Shown: positions 1 through 6,752, counted from the first letter of the stretch. The stretch is 11,341 bases of DNA from Actinomycetes bacterium (GCA_023389455.1 JAEWEJ010000175.1:1-11341); one strand, 5' to 3'. Program-made: numbers and translations. Notes: generated by a model from the letters alone, not told the origin.

Positions 1-330
1 GACCAGGCCGGTGACGGCGCCGCGGGACAGGCCGGTGGCCGCCGCGATCTGCGCCCGCGACGGCGGGGCGGCCGCGTCGACGACCTGCGCGAGCACGACG
101 GACAGGTTGTGGACCCGCATCTGGGCCTGCCGGGCGGCGCGTGACGGGTCGGGAACCTGCTCGGCGGCGCGGCCCTGGCGGGTGCGGGGACCGGGCGCGC
201 CGACCACCTCGCGGACCACCTCGCCGGTCGCCTCGGCGACCGCCTCGGGGGTGGCGCCGAGGGTCGACGACGGGGTCACGGGCGCGCCGTCGCGCACTGT
301 GGCACCGCTCACCTCGTCCACCGTCGGCAT
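1..330 (-). CDS. xylR: ROK-family transcriptional regulator, probable xylose repressor XylR (partial, N-terminal 110 residues)
   Basis: Only the first 110 residues are present; the frame is open to the window edge. Residues about 71-110 (MRVHNLSVVLAQ, then PSRAQIAAATGLSRGAVTGL) read as the winged helix-turn-helix that opens ROK repressors of the NagC/XylR type; the sugar-kinase-like effector domain would lie outside the window. The ATG at 330-328 has a weak AGGG ribosome site. It gives an Ala/Pro/Arg-rich leader of about 65 residues before the HTH, longer than usual, so the true start could be further in, for example the ATG of MRVHNL at residue 71. The gene is divergent from xylA across 100 bp that contain a palindrome overlapping the xylA promoter. 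This is the classic arrangement of a repressor controlling its neighbour, and xylose is therefore the inferred effector. The ROK assignment rests on the HTH and context only; another HTH family remains possible. Confidence 0.8.
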   Translation of the reverse strand, partial: MPTVDEVSGATVRDGAPVTPSSTLGATPEAVAEATGEVVREVVGAPGPRTRQGRAAEQVPDPSRAARQAQMRVHNLSVVLAQVVDAAAPPSRAQIAAATGLSRGAVTGLV

Positions 331-333
331 GGC

Positions 334-362
334 TTGACCCTACCGATCTCCGGGGATAAATT
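334..362 (+). promoter_or_regulatory. Predicted xylA promoter
   Basis: TTGACC (334-339) and TAAATT (357-362) are separated by 17 bp, a good fit to a housekeeping sigma-70-type promoter, in the most AT-rich stretch of the divergent region. Transcription would begin near 369-372, leaving a leader of about 60 nt before the xylA ATG. The -10 lies inside the palindrome at 353-368. Confidence 0.6.
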
Positions 363-368
363 CATCCC
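353..368. promoter_or_regulatory. Palindromic operator candidate for XylR
   Basis: GGGATAAATTCATCCC is a 16-bp inverted repeat, with seven of eight base pairs symmetric (mismatch at 358/363). It covers the predicted xylA -10, so a bound protein would block RNA polymerase. It also lies only 23-38 bp upstream of the divergent repressor ATG, so the same site could give autoregulation. Assignment to XylR is inferred from position. Confidence 0.55.
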
Positions 369-430
369 GAGAACAAAACCCGGTCGCTCGGCAGCCGCGC
401 GCCCGGTCCGCACTCGACGTGGAGGCGTCC

Positions 431-1621
431 ATGGTTCGCAAGCCCACCCCCGAAGACAAGTTCTCGTTCGGCCTCTGGACGGTCGGATGGAACGCGCAGG
501 ACCCGTTCGGCGCCGCCACGCGCCCGTGGCTCGACCCGGTCGAGTCCGTGCACAAGCTCGCCGAGCTCGGCGCCGCGCACGTGACCTTCCACGACGACGA
601 CGTGGTGCCCTTCGGCTCCTCGGACGCCGAGCGCGAGAAGATCCTCGACCGCTTCCGCGGCGCGCTGGCCGAGACCGGCATCACGGTCGAGATGGTCACG
701 ACCAACACGTTCACGCACCCGATCTTCAAGGACGGCGCGTTCACCTCGAACGACCGCCGCGTGCGTCGCTACGCGCTGCGCAAGATCCTGCGCAACGTCG
801 ACCTCGCCGCGTCGCTCGACGCCGACACGTTCGTCATGTGGGGCGGCCGTGAGGGCGCCGAGTACGACTCGGCCAAGGACCTGTACGCCGCGCACCAGGC
901 GTACGCCGACGGCATCGACACCGTCGCCGCGTACATCAAGGAGAAGGGCTACGGCCTGCGCATCGCGCTGGAGCCGAAGCCCAACGAGCCCCGCGGCGAC
1001 ATCCTGCTCCCGACGATCGGGCACGCGCTCGGCCTCATCGCCAAGCTCGAGCACGGCGACATCGTCGGCCTCAACCCGGAGACGGGCCACGAGCAGATGG
1101 CCGGCCTGAACTACACGACGGGCCTCGCGCAGGCGCTGTGGGCGGACAAGCTCTTCCACATCGACCTCAACGGCCAGCGCGGCATCAAGTACGACCAGGA
1201 CCTGGTCTTCGGCCACGGCGACCTGTTCTCCGCGTTCGCGACGGTCGACCTCGTCGAGAACGGCTTCCCGGGTGGCGGCCCCAAGTACACGGGCCCGATC
1301 CACTTCGACTACAAGCCGTCGCGCACCGAGAACTTCGACGGCGTGTGGGAGTCGGCTCGCGCCAACATGGCGACCTACCTCCTGCTCAAGGAGCGCGCCA
1401 TCGCGTTCCGCCAGGACCCCGAGGTCCAGGAGGCCCTGGAGGCCGCCGGTGTCTTCGAGCTGTCCAAGCCGACGCTGAACGAGGGCGAGACCCTGGCCGA
1501 CTTCCTGGCCGACCGGTCCGCGTTCGAGGACTTCGACGTCGAGGGCGTGGCCCAGCACGGCTACGGCTTCGTGCGCCTCAACCAGCTCGCGCTCGAGCAC
1601 GCGCTCGGCGCCCGCGGCTGA
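431..1621 (+). CDS. xylA: Xylose isomerase
   Basis: The product is 396 residues, the usual length for the short (class I) actinobacterial enzymes. It converts D-xylose to D-xylulose in the cytoplasm with two divalent metals. All active-site residues are visible at or near Streptomyces numbering: W16, H54 and D57 (VTFHDDD), W137 (MWGGREG), metal ligands E181 and K183 (LEPKPNEPRGD), E217 and H220 (NPETGH), D245, D255 and D257 (KYDQDL), and D293 (HFDYKP), the counterpart of D287. ATG 431 is preferred because GGAGG at 421-425 lies 5 nt upstream; an in-frame GTG at 419 has no ribosome site and would add only four residues. The gene is divergent from the ROK regulator and followed by a strong hairpin 13 nt after the stop, then by xylB. 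Xylose induction through the upstream operator is inferred. Nothing is missing or broken. Confidence 0.98.
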   Translation: MVRKPTPEDKFSFGLWTVGWNAQDPFGAATRPWLDPVESVHKLAELGAAHVTFHDDDVVPFGSSDAEREKILDRFRGALAETGITVEMVTTNTFTHPIFKDGAFTSNDRRVRRYALRKILRNVDLAASLDADTFVMWGGREGAEYDSAKDLYAAHQAYADGIDTVAAYIKEKGYGLRIALEPKPNEPRGDILLPTIGHALGLIAKLEHGDIVGLNPETGHEQMAGLNYTTGLAQALWADKLFHIDLNGQRGIKYDQDLVFGHGDLFSAFATVDLVENGFPGGGPKYTGPIHFDYKPSRTENFDGVWESARANMATYLLLKERAIAFRQDPEVQEALEAAGVFELSKPTLNEGETLADFLADRSAFEDFDVEGVAQHGYGFVRLNQLALEHALGARG

Positions 1622-1634
1622 CCTGAGCACCACC

Positions 1635-1669
1635 CGACGCCCGGGGAGCCTCGCGCTCCCCGGGCGTCG
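1635..1669 (+). terminator. Hairpin between xylA and xylB (terminator or attenuator)
   Basis: A perfect 15-bp GC-rich stem (1635-1649 with 1655-1669) closes a 5-nt loop (CTCGC), beginning 13 nt after the xylA stop. No T-run follows, as is common for actinobacterial terminators. It may reduce xylB expression relative to xylA or stabilise the xylA 3' end. The rest of the 147-bp gap holds a 10-bp palindrome, CGGACGTCCG (1683-1692), and a 7-bp inverted repeat (1729-1744). I see no convincing second promoter. Confidence 0.65.
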
Positions 1670-1768
1670 CCCGTCCCCGGCCCGGACGTCCGATCAGGCC
1701 GCGGGACGTCACCCCTCGGACACCCAGCGCCCGGCAGGCCGGGCACCCTCGGCAAGGGAGCACACGCG

Positions 1769-3208
1769 ATGACGCTCGTGGCAGGTGTGGACTCGTCCAC
1801 ACAGTCGTGCAAGGTGGTCGTGCGCGACGCGCAGACCGGTGAGCTGGTCCGGCAGGGCCGCGCCAGGCACCCGGAGGGCACCGAGGTGCACCCGCACCAC
1901 TGGTGGGACGCCCTGCAGGCCGCCATCGCGGACGCCGGCGGCCTCGACGACGTCGAGGCGATCTCGGTCGGCGGGCAGCAGCACGGCATGGTCGTGCTCG
2001 ACGCCGACGGCGAGGTGATCCGCGAGGCGCTGCTGTGGAACGACACCCGTTCCGCGCAGGCGGCGCGCGACCTCATCTCGGAGCTGGGCGACGGCGACGA
2101 GACCGCCGGCGCGCAGGCGTGGGCGGACGCGATCGGGTCGGTCCCGGTCGCCTCGCTGACCGTGACCAAGCTGCGCTGGCTGCGCGACAACGAGCCGGAG
2201 AACGCCGCACGCGTGGCCGCGGTGGCGCTCCCCCACGACTGGCTGACGTGGAAGCTCGCCGGCGGCATGGCCGAGGTCGGCTTCGACGGGCTGGTCACGG
2301 ACCGGTCCGACGCGTCCGGCACCGGCTACTGGTCACCGTTCACCGAGGACTACCGCACGGACCTGCTCGAGAGGGCGCTGGGCAGCGTGCCGCGCCTGCC
2401 GCGCGTGCTCGCGGCCAACGAGGCCGGCCCCGTCGCTCCCGCGTTCGCGAAGAAGCCCGTCCTCGGCCCCGGTGCCGGCGACAACGCCGCGGCCGCCCTC
2501 GCGCTCGGCCTGCTGCCGGGTGACGTCGCGGTGTCGCTCGGGACGTCCGGCGTGGTGTCGGCCATCTCCGCCGCGCCGATCGCCGACGGCACCGGCCTGG
2601 TCACCGGGTTCGCGGACGCGACCGGCTCCTACCTGCCGCTCGCGGTGACGCTCAACGCGTCGCGCGTGCTCGACGCGGCCTGCCGGATGCTGGGCGTCGA
2701 CCACCCGGGCCTGTCGGAGCTCGCGCTGTCGGCACCCGCCGGCGCCGACGGCCTCGTGCACATCCCCTACCTCGAGGGCGAGCGCACCCCGAACAAGCCG
2801 CTGTCCACCGGCGCCCTGCACGGCATGCGCCTGGCCAACACCACGCCCGCGCACGTCGCGCGCGCCGCGGTCGAGGGCATGCTCTGCTCGCTGGCCGACG
2901 GCATCGACGCGATGCGCGCCGTGGGTGTCCCGGTCGAGCGCGTCTTCCTCATCGGCGGCGGCGCGCAGTCCGAGGCCGTGCGCCGCATCATCCCGTCGAT
3001 CATGGGCGTGGACGTGCAGGTGCCGACCCCCGGCGAGTACGTGGCCGACGGCGCCGCCCGCCAGGCCGCGTGGGTGCTGTCCGGGCAGGACGCGCCCCCG
3101 GCGTGGTCCGCGTCGTCCGGCGCCGAGGTCATGACCGGCGAGCCGACGCCGCTCGTGCGCGAGCAGTACGCGGCCGCCCGCGACCTCACGGTCGACCGCC
3201 CGGCCTGA
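1769..3208 (+). CDS. xylB: Xylulokinase (FGGY family)
   Basis: The 479-residue product phosphorylates D-xylulose with ATP to xylulose 5-phosphate in the cytoplasm. It is a complete two-domain FGGY carbohydrate kinase. The N-terminal phosphate loop is VAGVDSSTQSCK with D8 (E. coli XylB D6). Next come ISVGGQQHGMV (66-76), a substrate-site motif typical of xylulokinases, LLWNDTR (88-94), and the catalytic base D238 in GPGAGDNAAAAL (E. coli D233). Then follow SLGTSG (256-261), PYLEGERTPN (333-342), and the C-terminal nucleotide-binding LIGGGAQS (394-401) and ADGAARQAA (426-434). ATG 1769 has AAGGGAG at 1754-1760, 8 nt upstream. Xylulokinase is preferred over gluconate or glycerol kinase because of the GGQQHGMV motif, the length and the adjoining xylA. 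It is probably cotranscribed with xylA by read-through of the intergenic hairpin, although a separate promoter cannot be excluded. Confidence 0.96.
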   Translation: MTLVAGVDSSTQSCKVVVRDAQTGELVRQGRARHPEGTEVHPHHWWDALQAAIADAGGLDDVEAISVGGQQHGMVVLDADGEVIREALLWNDTRSAQAARDLISELGDGDETAGAQAWADAIGSVPVASLTVTKLRWLRDNEPENAARVAAVALPHDWLTWKLAGGMAEVGFDGLVTDRSDASGTGYWSPFTEDYRTDLLERALGSVPRLPRVLAANEAGPVAPAFAKKPVLGPGAGDNAAAALALGLLPGDVAVSLGTSGVVSAISAAPIADGTGLVTGFADATGSYLPLAVTLNASRVLDAACRMLGVDHPGLSELALSAPAGADGLVHIPYLEGERTPNKPLSTGALHGMRLANTTPAHVARAAVEGMLCSLADGIDAMRAVGVPVERVFLIGGGAQSEAVRRIIPSIMGVDVQVPTPGEYVADGAARQAAWVLSGQDAPPAWSASSGAEVMTGEPTPLVREQYAAARDLTVDRPA

Positions 3209-3219
3209 CCCCGGCGGAC

Positions 3220-3260
3220 GACGAAGGGGCCGGCACCCGTGTGGTGCCGGCCCCTTCGTC
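3220..3260. terminator. Bidirectional terminator between convergent xylB and lsr2
   Basis: A perfect 18-bp stem (3220-3237 with 3243-3260) closes a 5-nt loop (CGTGT), 11 nt after the xylB stop and 38 nt beyond the lsr2 stop. Each stem end carries a GACGAAGG/CCTTCGTC segment, so in both directions the 3' arm ends in CCCCTTCGTC. Position between two converging genes supports termination of both transcripts. Confidence 0.85.
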
Positions 3261-3298
3261 ATGCGTCACGCCCCCCGACGTGGCGCTGGGTGCGACGC

Positions 3299-3643
3299 TC
3301 AGTGGGCGTCGTCGTAGGCCTTCTTGACCTCGGCGGAGATCCGGCCCCGCTCGGAGACCACGTACCCGTTCGCCTTGGCCCACTCGCGGATCTCCTGCGC
3401 CTCGTTCGAGCGCGCGCTGCGCGACGTGGAGGACGAGGACCGCGTGGCGGACCGGCCCGCCGACCGGGCGCTGACCTTGCGGCCGTTGGCCACCCACGGC
3501 GCGAGCGCGTCGCGGAGCTTGGCGGCGTTGTCGGACGTGAGGTCGATCTCGTACGTGACGCCGTCGAGACCGAAGGTCACCGTCTCGTCCGCCGTCCCAC
3601 CGTCGACGTCGTCGACGAGCAGGACCTGCACCTTCTGTGCCAT
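3299..3643 (-). CDS. lsr2: Lsr2 family nucleoid-associated protein (H-NS-like xenogeneic silencer)
   Basis: This 114-residue protein has the full Lsr2 layout. Residues 1-57 form the N-terminal oligomerisation domain (MAQKVQVLLVDDVDGG, then TYEIDLTSDNAAKLRDALAPW). Residues 58-80 are a flexible Ser/Arg linker. Residues 81-114 are the DNA-binding domain with EIREWAKANGYVVSERGRI, whose RGR tripeptide inserts into the minor groove of AT-rich DNA like an AT-hook. Lsr2 bridges and silences AT-rich, often acquired, DNA in actinobacteria. ATG 3643 is chosen because GGGAG lies 6 nt upstream and homologues start at MAQKV; the reading frame is open further upstream but that part is not family-like. It lies downstream of lysS and a small membrane-protein gene on the same strand, as lysS-lsr2 do in Mycobacterium. 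The 82-nt gap before it suggests its own promoter. Confidence 0.95.
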   Translation of the reverse strand: MAQKVQVLLVDDVDGGTADETVTFGLDGVTYEIDLTSDNAAKLRDALAPWVANGRKVSARSAGRSATRSSSSTSRSARSNEAQEIREWAKANGYVVSERGRISAEVKKAYDDAH

Positions 3644-3681
3644 GGAATGCTCCCGGACATGGGGGAATTGCTGACAGGCAC

Positions 3682-3711
3682 ACTGTCGCACCCGGCGTTT
3701 GTGTGCGTCAA
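3682..3711 (-). promoter_or_regulatory. Possible lsr2 promoter
   Basis: On the minus strand a TTGACG -35 (3711-3706) is followed after 18 bp by GACAGT (3687-3682), a poor -10. The -35 is good and the region is AT-richer than its surroundings. It would start transcription about 30 nt before the lsr2 ATG. The weak -10 keeps confidence low. Confidence 0.3.
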
Positions 3712-3725
3712 ACCGAACGACGAAA

Positions 3726-3890
3726 TCAACGCGCCCCTGCAGCGGGTTCATCGTTCTCCGTGTCCATGCGCGCGAGCGCCTGGCGCTCGGAGCGGTCGGC
3801 GTTGATGATCGCGCGCATCGCGAACCAGAAGATCAGGCCGACCCCGACCGACGGCAGCAACGCCGCAAGAACTGCACCCCACCCGTTCAC
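3726..3890 (-). CDS. Small single-pass membrane protein (54 aa), function unknown
   Basis: A GTG at 3890 opens a 54-residue frame preceded by a perfect AAGGAGG (3901-3895), though only 4 nt away. The product begins MNGWGAVLAALLPSVGVG. Residues about 5-26 (GAVLAALLPS, then VGVGLIFWFAM) form one strongly hydrophobic helix, followed by a charged tail rich in Arg, Asp and Glu (RAIINADRSERQALARMD). That predicts an anchored protein with its C-terminus in the cytoplasm. It starts 20 nt after the lysS stop, so it is probably cotranscribed with lysS, and lsr2 follows 82 nt later. The hydrophobic-then-charged layout, the exact ribosome site and the tight spacing argue that it is real. I recall small hypothetical genes near lysS-lsr2 in other actinobacteria, but I cannot name a family. 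Confidence 0.8.
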   Translation of the reverse strand: MNGWGAVLAALLPSVGVGLIFWFAMRAIINADRSERQALARMDTENDEPAAGAR

Positions 3891-3910
3891 GCGTCCTCCT
3901 TGAAAATGGC

Positions 3911-5458
3911 TCAGGCCTGCGGCTTCACGAGCGGGAACACAATCGTGTCACGGATGCCGTGACCGGTCATCGCGATCAGGAGGCGGTCGATCCCCATGCC
4001 CATGCCGCCCGACGGGGGCATGGCGTGCTCCATCGCGGCGAGGAAGTCCTCGTCGATCCGCATCGCCTCGTCGTCGCCCTTGGCGGCCAGCAGCGCCTGC
4101 GCCTCGAAGCGCTCGCGCTGCACGACGGGGTCCACGAGCTCGGAGTACGCGGTGGCCAGCTCCATGCCGCGCACGTACAGGTCCCACTTCTCGACCAGGC
4201 CGCGCTCCGTGCGGTGGTCGCGCGTCAACGGCGACGTCTCGACCGGGAAGTCCCGCACGAACGTGGGGGCCCAGAGCGTCGAGCCGACGTGGTGCTCCCA
4301 GAGCTCCTCGACCATCTTGCCGTGGTTGCGCTGCGCGGGCGCCAGCTCGAGGTCCGCCGCCTCGAGCAGGGCCAGGAGCCGCTCGTCCGACGTGTCGTGC
4401 GTGATCTCCTCGCCGAGGGCCTCGGAGAGCGACCCGTACATCGTCAGCGAGGCCCACTGCCCGCCCAGGTCGTACTCGGTCCCGTCGGCCAGCGTCACCA
4501 CCGTGGTGCCCAGCGCGTCCCGCGCGGCCGTCTGCACGAGGTCCTGCGTCAGCGCGGCCATGGTGTCGTAGTCGCCGTACGCCTCGTAGGCCTCGAGCAT
4601 CGCGAACTCCGGGGAGTGCGTGGAGTCGACGCCCTCGTTACGGAAGTTGCGGTTGATCTCGAAGACCTTCTCGACGCCCCCGACGGCCGCCCTCTTGAGG
4701 AACAGCTCCGGCGCGATCCGCAGGTAGAGGTCCATGTCGAAAGCATTCATGTGCGTCTCGAACTGACGCGCGGCGGCGCCTTCCGGGCGCACCTGGAGCA
4801 TCGGCGTCTCGAGCTCCAGGAATCCGCGACGATAGAAGTTCTCGCGCAGCGAGCGCACCACGGCCGAACGCAGCCGCACCATCTCGCGCGCACCCGGGCG
4901 GACGATCAGGTCGACATAACGCTGGCGGACCCGCGCCTCCTCGGACATCTCCGTGCCCTCGTAGAGGTTCGGCAGCGGCCGGATCGCCTTGGCGGCCATG
5001 CGCCACTCGTCGGCCATCACGCTCAGCTCGCCGCGGCGCGACGCGATCACGCGCCCGTGGACGAAGACGTGGTCACCCAGGTCGACGTCGGCCTTGAATG
5101 CAGCCAGGGCCTCGGCCCCGACCTCCTTCTCGCTGAGCATCGCCTGCAGGCGGGTACCGGCACCGTCCTGCAGCGTCGCGAAGGCCAGCTTCCCCGTGTT
5201 GCGCAGGAACACCACGCGGCCGGCGACGCCGACGACGTCGTCCGTCTCCGTGCCCGGCTCGAGGTCGGGGTACGCCTCGCGGACCTGGGCGATGGTGTGG
5301 GTGCGCGGCACGGCCACCGGGTACGGCGACGTGCCGGACGCGAGCAGCCGCTCGCGCTTGGCCCGGCGGACACGCATCTGCTCGGGGACGTCGTCCTCGG
5401 CGGGCGCGACGGGCGCGACGGCGGGCTGCGCAGGGGTGGGCTCGGTGCGTGCGGTCAC
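3911..5458 (-). CDS. lysS: Lysyl-tRNA synthetase, class II
   Basis: The 515-residue product charges tRNA-Lys. Residues about 70-155 are the OB-fold anticodon-binding domain (VGVAGRVVFLRNTGKLAFA, then VFVHGRVIASRRGELSV). The class II catalytic domain follows. Motif 1 lies at about 205-225 (YRRGFLELETPMLQ), motif 2 at 264-290 (KVFEINRNFRNEG, then STHSPEFAMLEAY) and motif 3 at 485-500 (GMGMGIDRLLIAM). Length fits the family (E. coli LysS 505). After motif 1 the segment reads QVRPEGAAARQF, where I expect HGGAAARPF in most bacterial enzymes. The chosen GTG at 5458 has no Shine-Dalgarno and sits 9 nt after the nadC stop, so translation is probably coupled. Starting at residue 28 (MRVRRAK) would drop the DVPEQ segment, which related actinobacterial proteins carry. 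A 54-residue membrane gene follows by 20 nt. Confidence 0.97.
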   Translation of the reverse strand: MTARTEPTPAQPAVAPVAPAEDDVPEQMRVRRAKRERLLASGTSPYPVAVPRTHTIAQVREAYPDLEPGTETDDVVGVAGRVVFLRNTGKLAFATLQDGAGTRLQAMLSEKEVGAEALAAFKADVDLGDHVFVHGRVIASRRGELSVMADEWRMAAKAIRPLPNLYEGTEMSEEARVRQRYVDLIVRPGAREMVRLRSAVVRSLRENFYRRGFLELETPMLQVRPEGAAARQFETHMNAFDMDLYLRIAPELFLKRAAVGGVEKVFEINRNFRNEGVDSTHSPEFAMLEAYEAYGDYDTMAALTQDLVQTAARDALGTTVVTLADGTEYDLGGQWASLTMYGSLSEALGEEITHDTSDERLLALLEAADLELAPAQRNHGKMVEELWEHHVGSTLWAPTFVRDFPVETSPLTRDHRTERGLVEKWDLYVRGMELATAYSELVDPVVQRERFEAQALLAAKGDDEAMRIDEDFLAAMEHAMPPSGGMGMGIDRLLIAMTGHGIRDTIVFPLVKPQA

Positions 5459-5467
5459 CCGATGATT

Positions 5468-6490
5468 CTAGGGGCGCGGGGTCCCGCCCTCGGCGGCAGC
5501 CCCGGCGCCTGTGGGCGCCGTCACCGAGCGAGGGTCGAGGTCGAGCGCGACGTCGAGGATCGGCGACGAGTGCGTCAGCGCGCCGACCGAGAGGTAGTCG
5601 ACACCGGCCGACGCGACCTCGTGCGCCCGGTCGAGCGTGAGGTTGCCCGTGGCCTCGAGGTCGACGTGGCCCGTGACGTGCTCGCGGGCCCGCACCCGCG
5701 CGACGGTCGCCGCGAGCGTGGCGGTTCCCATGTTGTCGAGCAGCAGGAAGTCGGCGCCGGCGTCGAGCGCCTCGTCGGCCTGCTCGGGGCGGTCCACCTC
5801 GACCTGCACCGCGACGTCGGGGTACCGCGCGCGGACGGCGCGCACCGCCGCGGCCACCGACCCGGCGGCCACGACGTGGTTGTCCTTCACCATCGCGACG
5901 TCGTACAGGCCCATGCGCTTGTTGGTGCCACCCCCGCAGCGCACCGCGTACTTCTCGAGCGCGCGCAGCCCCGGGGTGGTCTTGCGGGTGTCGAGCACCT
6001 GCGCGCCCGTGCCCTGCAGCGCCCGCGTCCACCGGTGGGTGTGGGTGGCGACCCCCGACGCACGCGACACGAGGTTGAGCAGCGTGCGCTCGGCCACGAG
6101 CAGCACGTGGGTCGGCCCGGCCAGGGTCGCGAGCACGGTCCCGGCCTCGACGACGGCGCCGTCGGCGACGTGCCACGTGACGGCCGCCCCCGGCAGGCCG
6201 AGCCGGTCCGCCACCTGGTCGAGCACCACGGGGACGACGACGAGCCCGGCCACCGCACCGGCCTCGCGCGCGACGACCTCCGCACGTCCCACGGCGGCCG
6301 CGGCGACGGTGGACTGCGTGGTCACGTCGCGCCCCGGTGCCGGACCGAGGTCCTCGTCGAGCGCCACGGCGACGAGCCGCGCCAGCGCGTCCGGGTCGGG
6401 GCCCGGGTCACCGGGCAGCACGGGTCCGGCCGGGGCGACGGTGCGCCCGTCACGTCCGGTCTCCTCGACGGGCACACCTGCGGCAGTCAC
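5468..6490 (-). CDS. nadC: Nicotinate-nucleotide pyrophosphorylase (quinolinate phosphoribosyltransferase, decarboxylating)
   Basis: NadC converts quinolinate and PRPP to nicotinate mononucleotide in de novo NAD synthesis. The 340-residue product shows ALDEDLGPAPGRDVTTQ (43-59), ERTLLNLVSRASGVAT (134-149), the substrate-binding DTRKTTPGLRALEKYAVRCG (167-186), GGGTNKRMGLYDVAMVKDNH (186-205), LLLDNM (249-254), EATGNLTL (279-286) and SVGALTHSSP (301-310). In the Mycobacterium enzyme the NHR of GGGxNHR gives substrate contacts (H161, R162); here it is NKR. Family members are about 285-300 residues. The GTG at 6490 adds an N-terminal Gly/Pro-rich leader of about 35 residues and has only a weak GGTGG-like ribosome site, so later GTG codons (6475, 6418) are possible. 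An upstream extension of the frame to 6577 is low-complexity and was not used. lysS starts 9 nt downstream. The pathway partner nadB is on the same strand but separated by the xylanase gene. Confidence 0.94.
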   Translation of the reverse strand: MTAAGVPVEETGRDGRTVAPAGPVLPGDPGPDPDALARLVAVALDEDLGPAPGRDVTTQSTVAAAAVGRAEVVAREAGAVAGLVVVPVVLDQVADRLGLPGAAVTWHVADGAVVEAGTVLATLAGPTHVLLVAERTLLNLVSRASGVATHTHRWTRALQGTGAQVLDTRKTTPGLRALEKYAVRCGGGTNKRMGLYDVAMVKDNHVVAAGSVAAAVRAVRARYPDVAVQVEVDRPEQADEALDAGADFLLLDNMGTATLAATVARVRAREHVTGHVDLEATGNLTLDRAHEVASAGVDYLSVGALTHSSPILDVALDLDPRSVTAPTGAGAAAEGGTPRP

Positions 6491-6637
6491 GGACGCCACC
6501 GTAACGGGGTCCGCGGCGGGTGCGTGCCGTCGTCCCGCCGCGGGCACGACGGGACGGTGCCCGGGGCGGGCGGGCACGGCGGAGCCCCGCCGGCTGTCGG
6601 GGGGGAGCAGTCGGCGGGGCCCCGCTGACCGGGATGA

Positions 6638-6651
6638 GGTGACGTGTCACC
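6638..6651. promoter_or_regulatory. Palindrome GGTGAC-N2-GTCACC in the nadC upstream region
   Basis: GGTGACGTGTCACC has perfect 6-bp arms around a 2-bp centre. It is 148 bp upstream of the chosen nadC start, and no ribosome site or coding frame explains it. Operator size and symmetry suggest protein binding, but no clear -35/-10 pair is nearby and I cannot assign a regulator. Confidence 0.35.
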
Positions 6652-6658
6652 CCGGGCC

Positions 6659-6685
6659 GCTGCTGCGGGTCAGCGCCGCAGCAGC
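6659..6685. terminator. GC-rich hairpin in the xylanase-nadC spacer
   Basis: A perfect 10-bp stem (6659-6668 with 6676-6685) closes a 7-nt loop. The 286-bp spacer 6491-6776 also holds a GACCCCC/GGGGGTC inverted repeat (6694-6709) and the perfect palindrome CACCCCGGGGTG (6709-6720). A near-palindrome, GTCGGCGGGGCCCCGCTGAC, lies at 6610-6629. I see no gene in this spacer. Termination downstream of the xylanase is the simplest reading. Confidence 0.45.
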
Positions 6686-6752
6686 ATCCGGCGGACCCCC
6701 GAGGGGGTCACCCCGGGGTGGCGCCACGACCAGCGCCACGCCCGGGGGGACG

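Noticed and set aside
362..1633. A 423-codon open frame on the minus strand over xylA
   Set aside because: xylA has every catalytic residue; this frame is its antisense shadow with no recognisable motif.
3644..3751. N-terminal extension of the lsr2 frame to 3751
   Set aside because: Lsr2 proteins begin at MAQKV; the extension overlaps the end of the small membrane-protein gene and the putative promoter, and the internal ATG has a good ribosome site.
6491..6577. N-terminal extension of nadC to an ATG at 6577
   Set aside because: The added 29 residues are low-complexity Arg/Pro/Ala, unlike NadC proteins, and no ribosome site precedes the ATG.
3959..6628. An 889-codon open frame on the plus strand
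   Set aside because: It lies opposite lysS and nadC, both strongly supported, and has the His/Arg/Val-rich composition of an antisense shadow.
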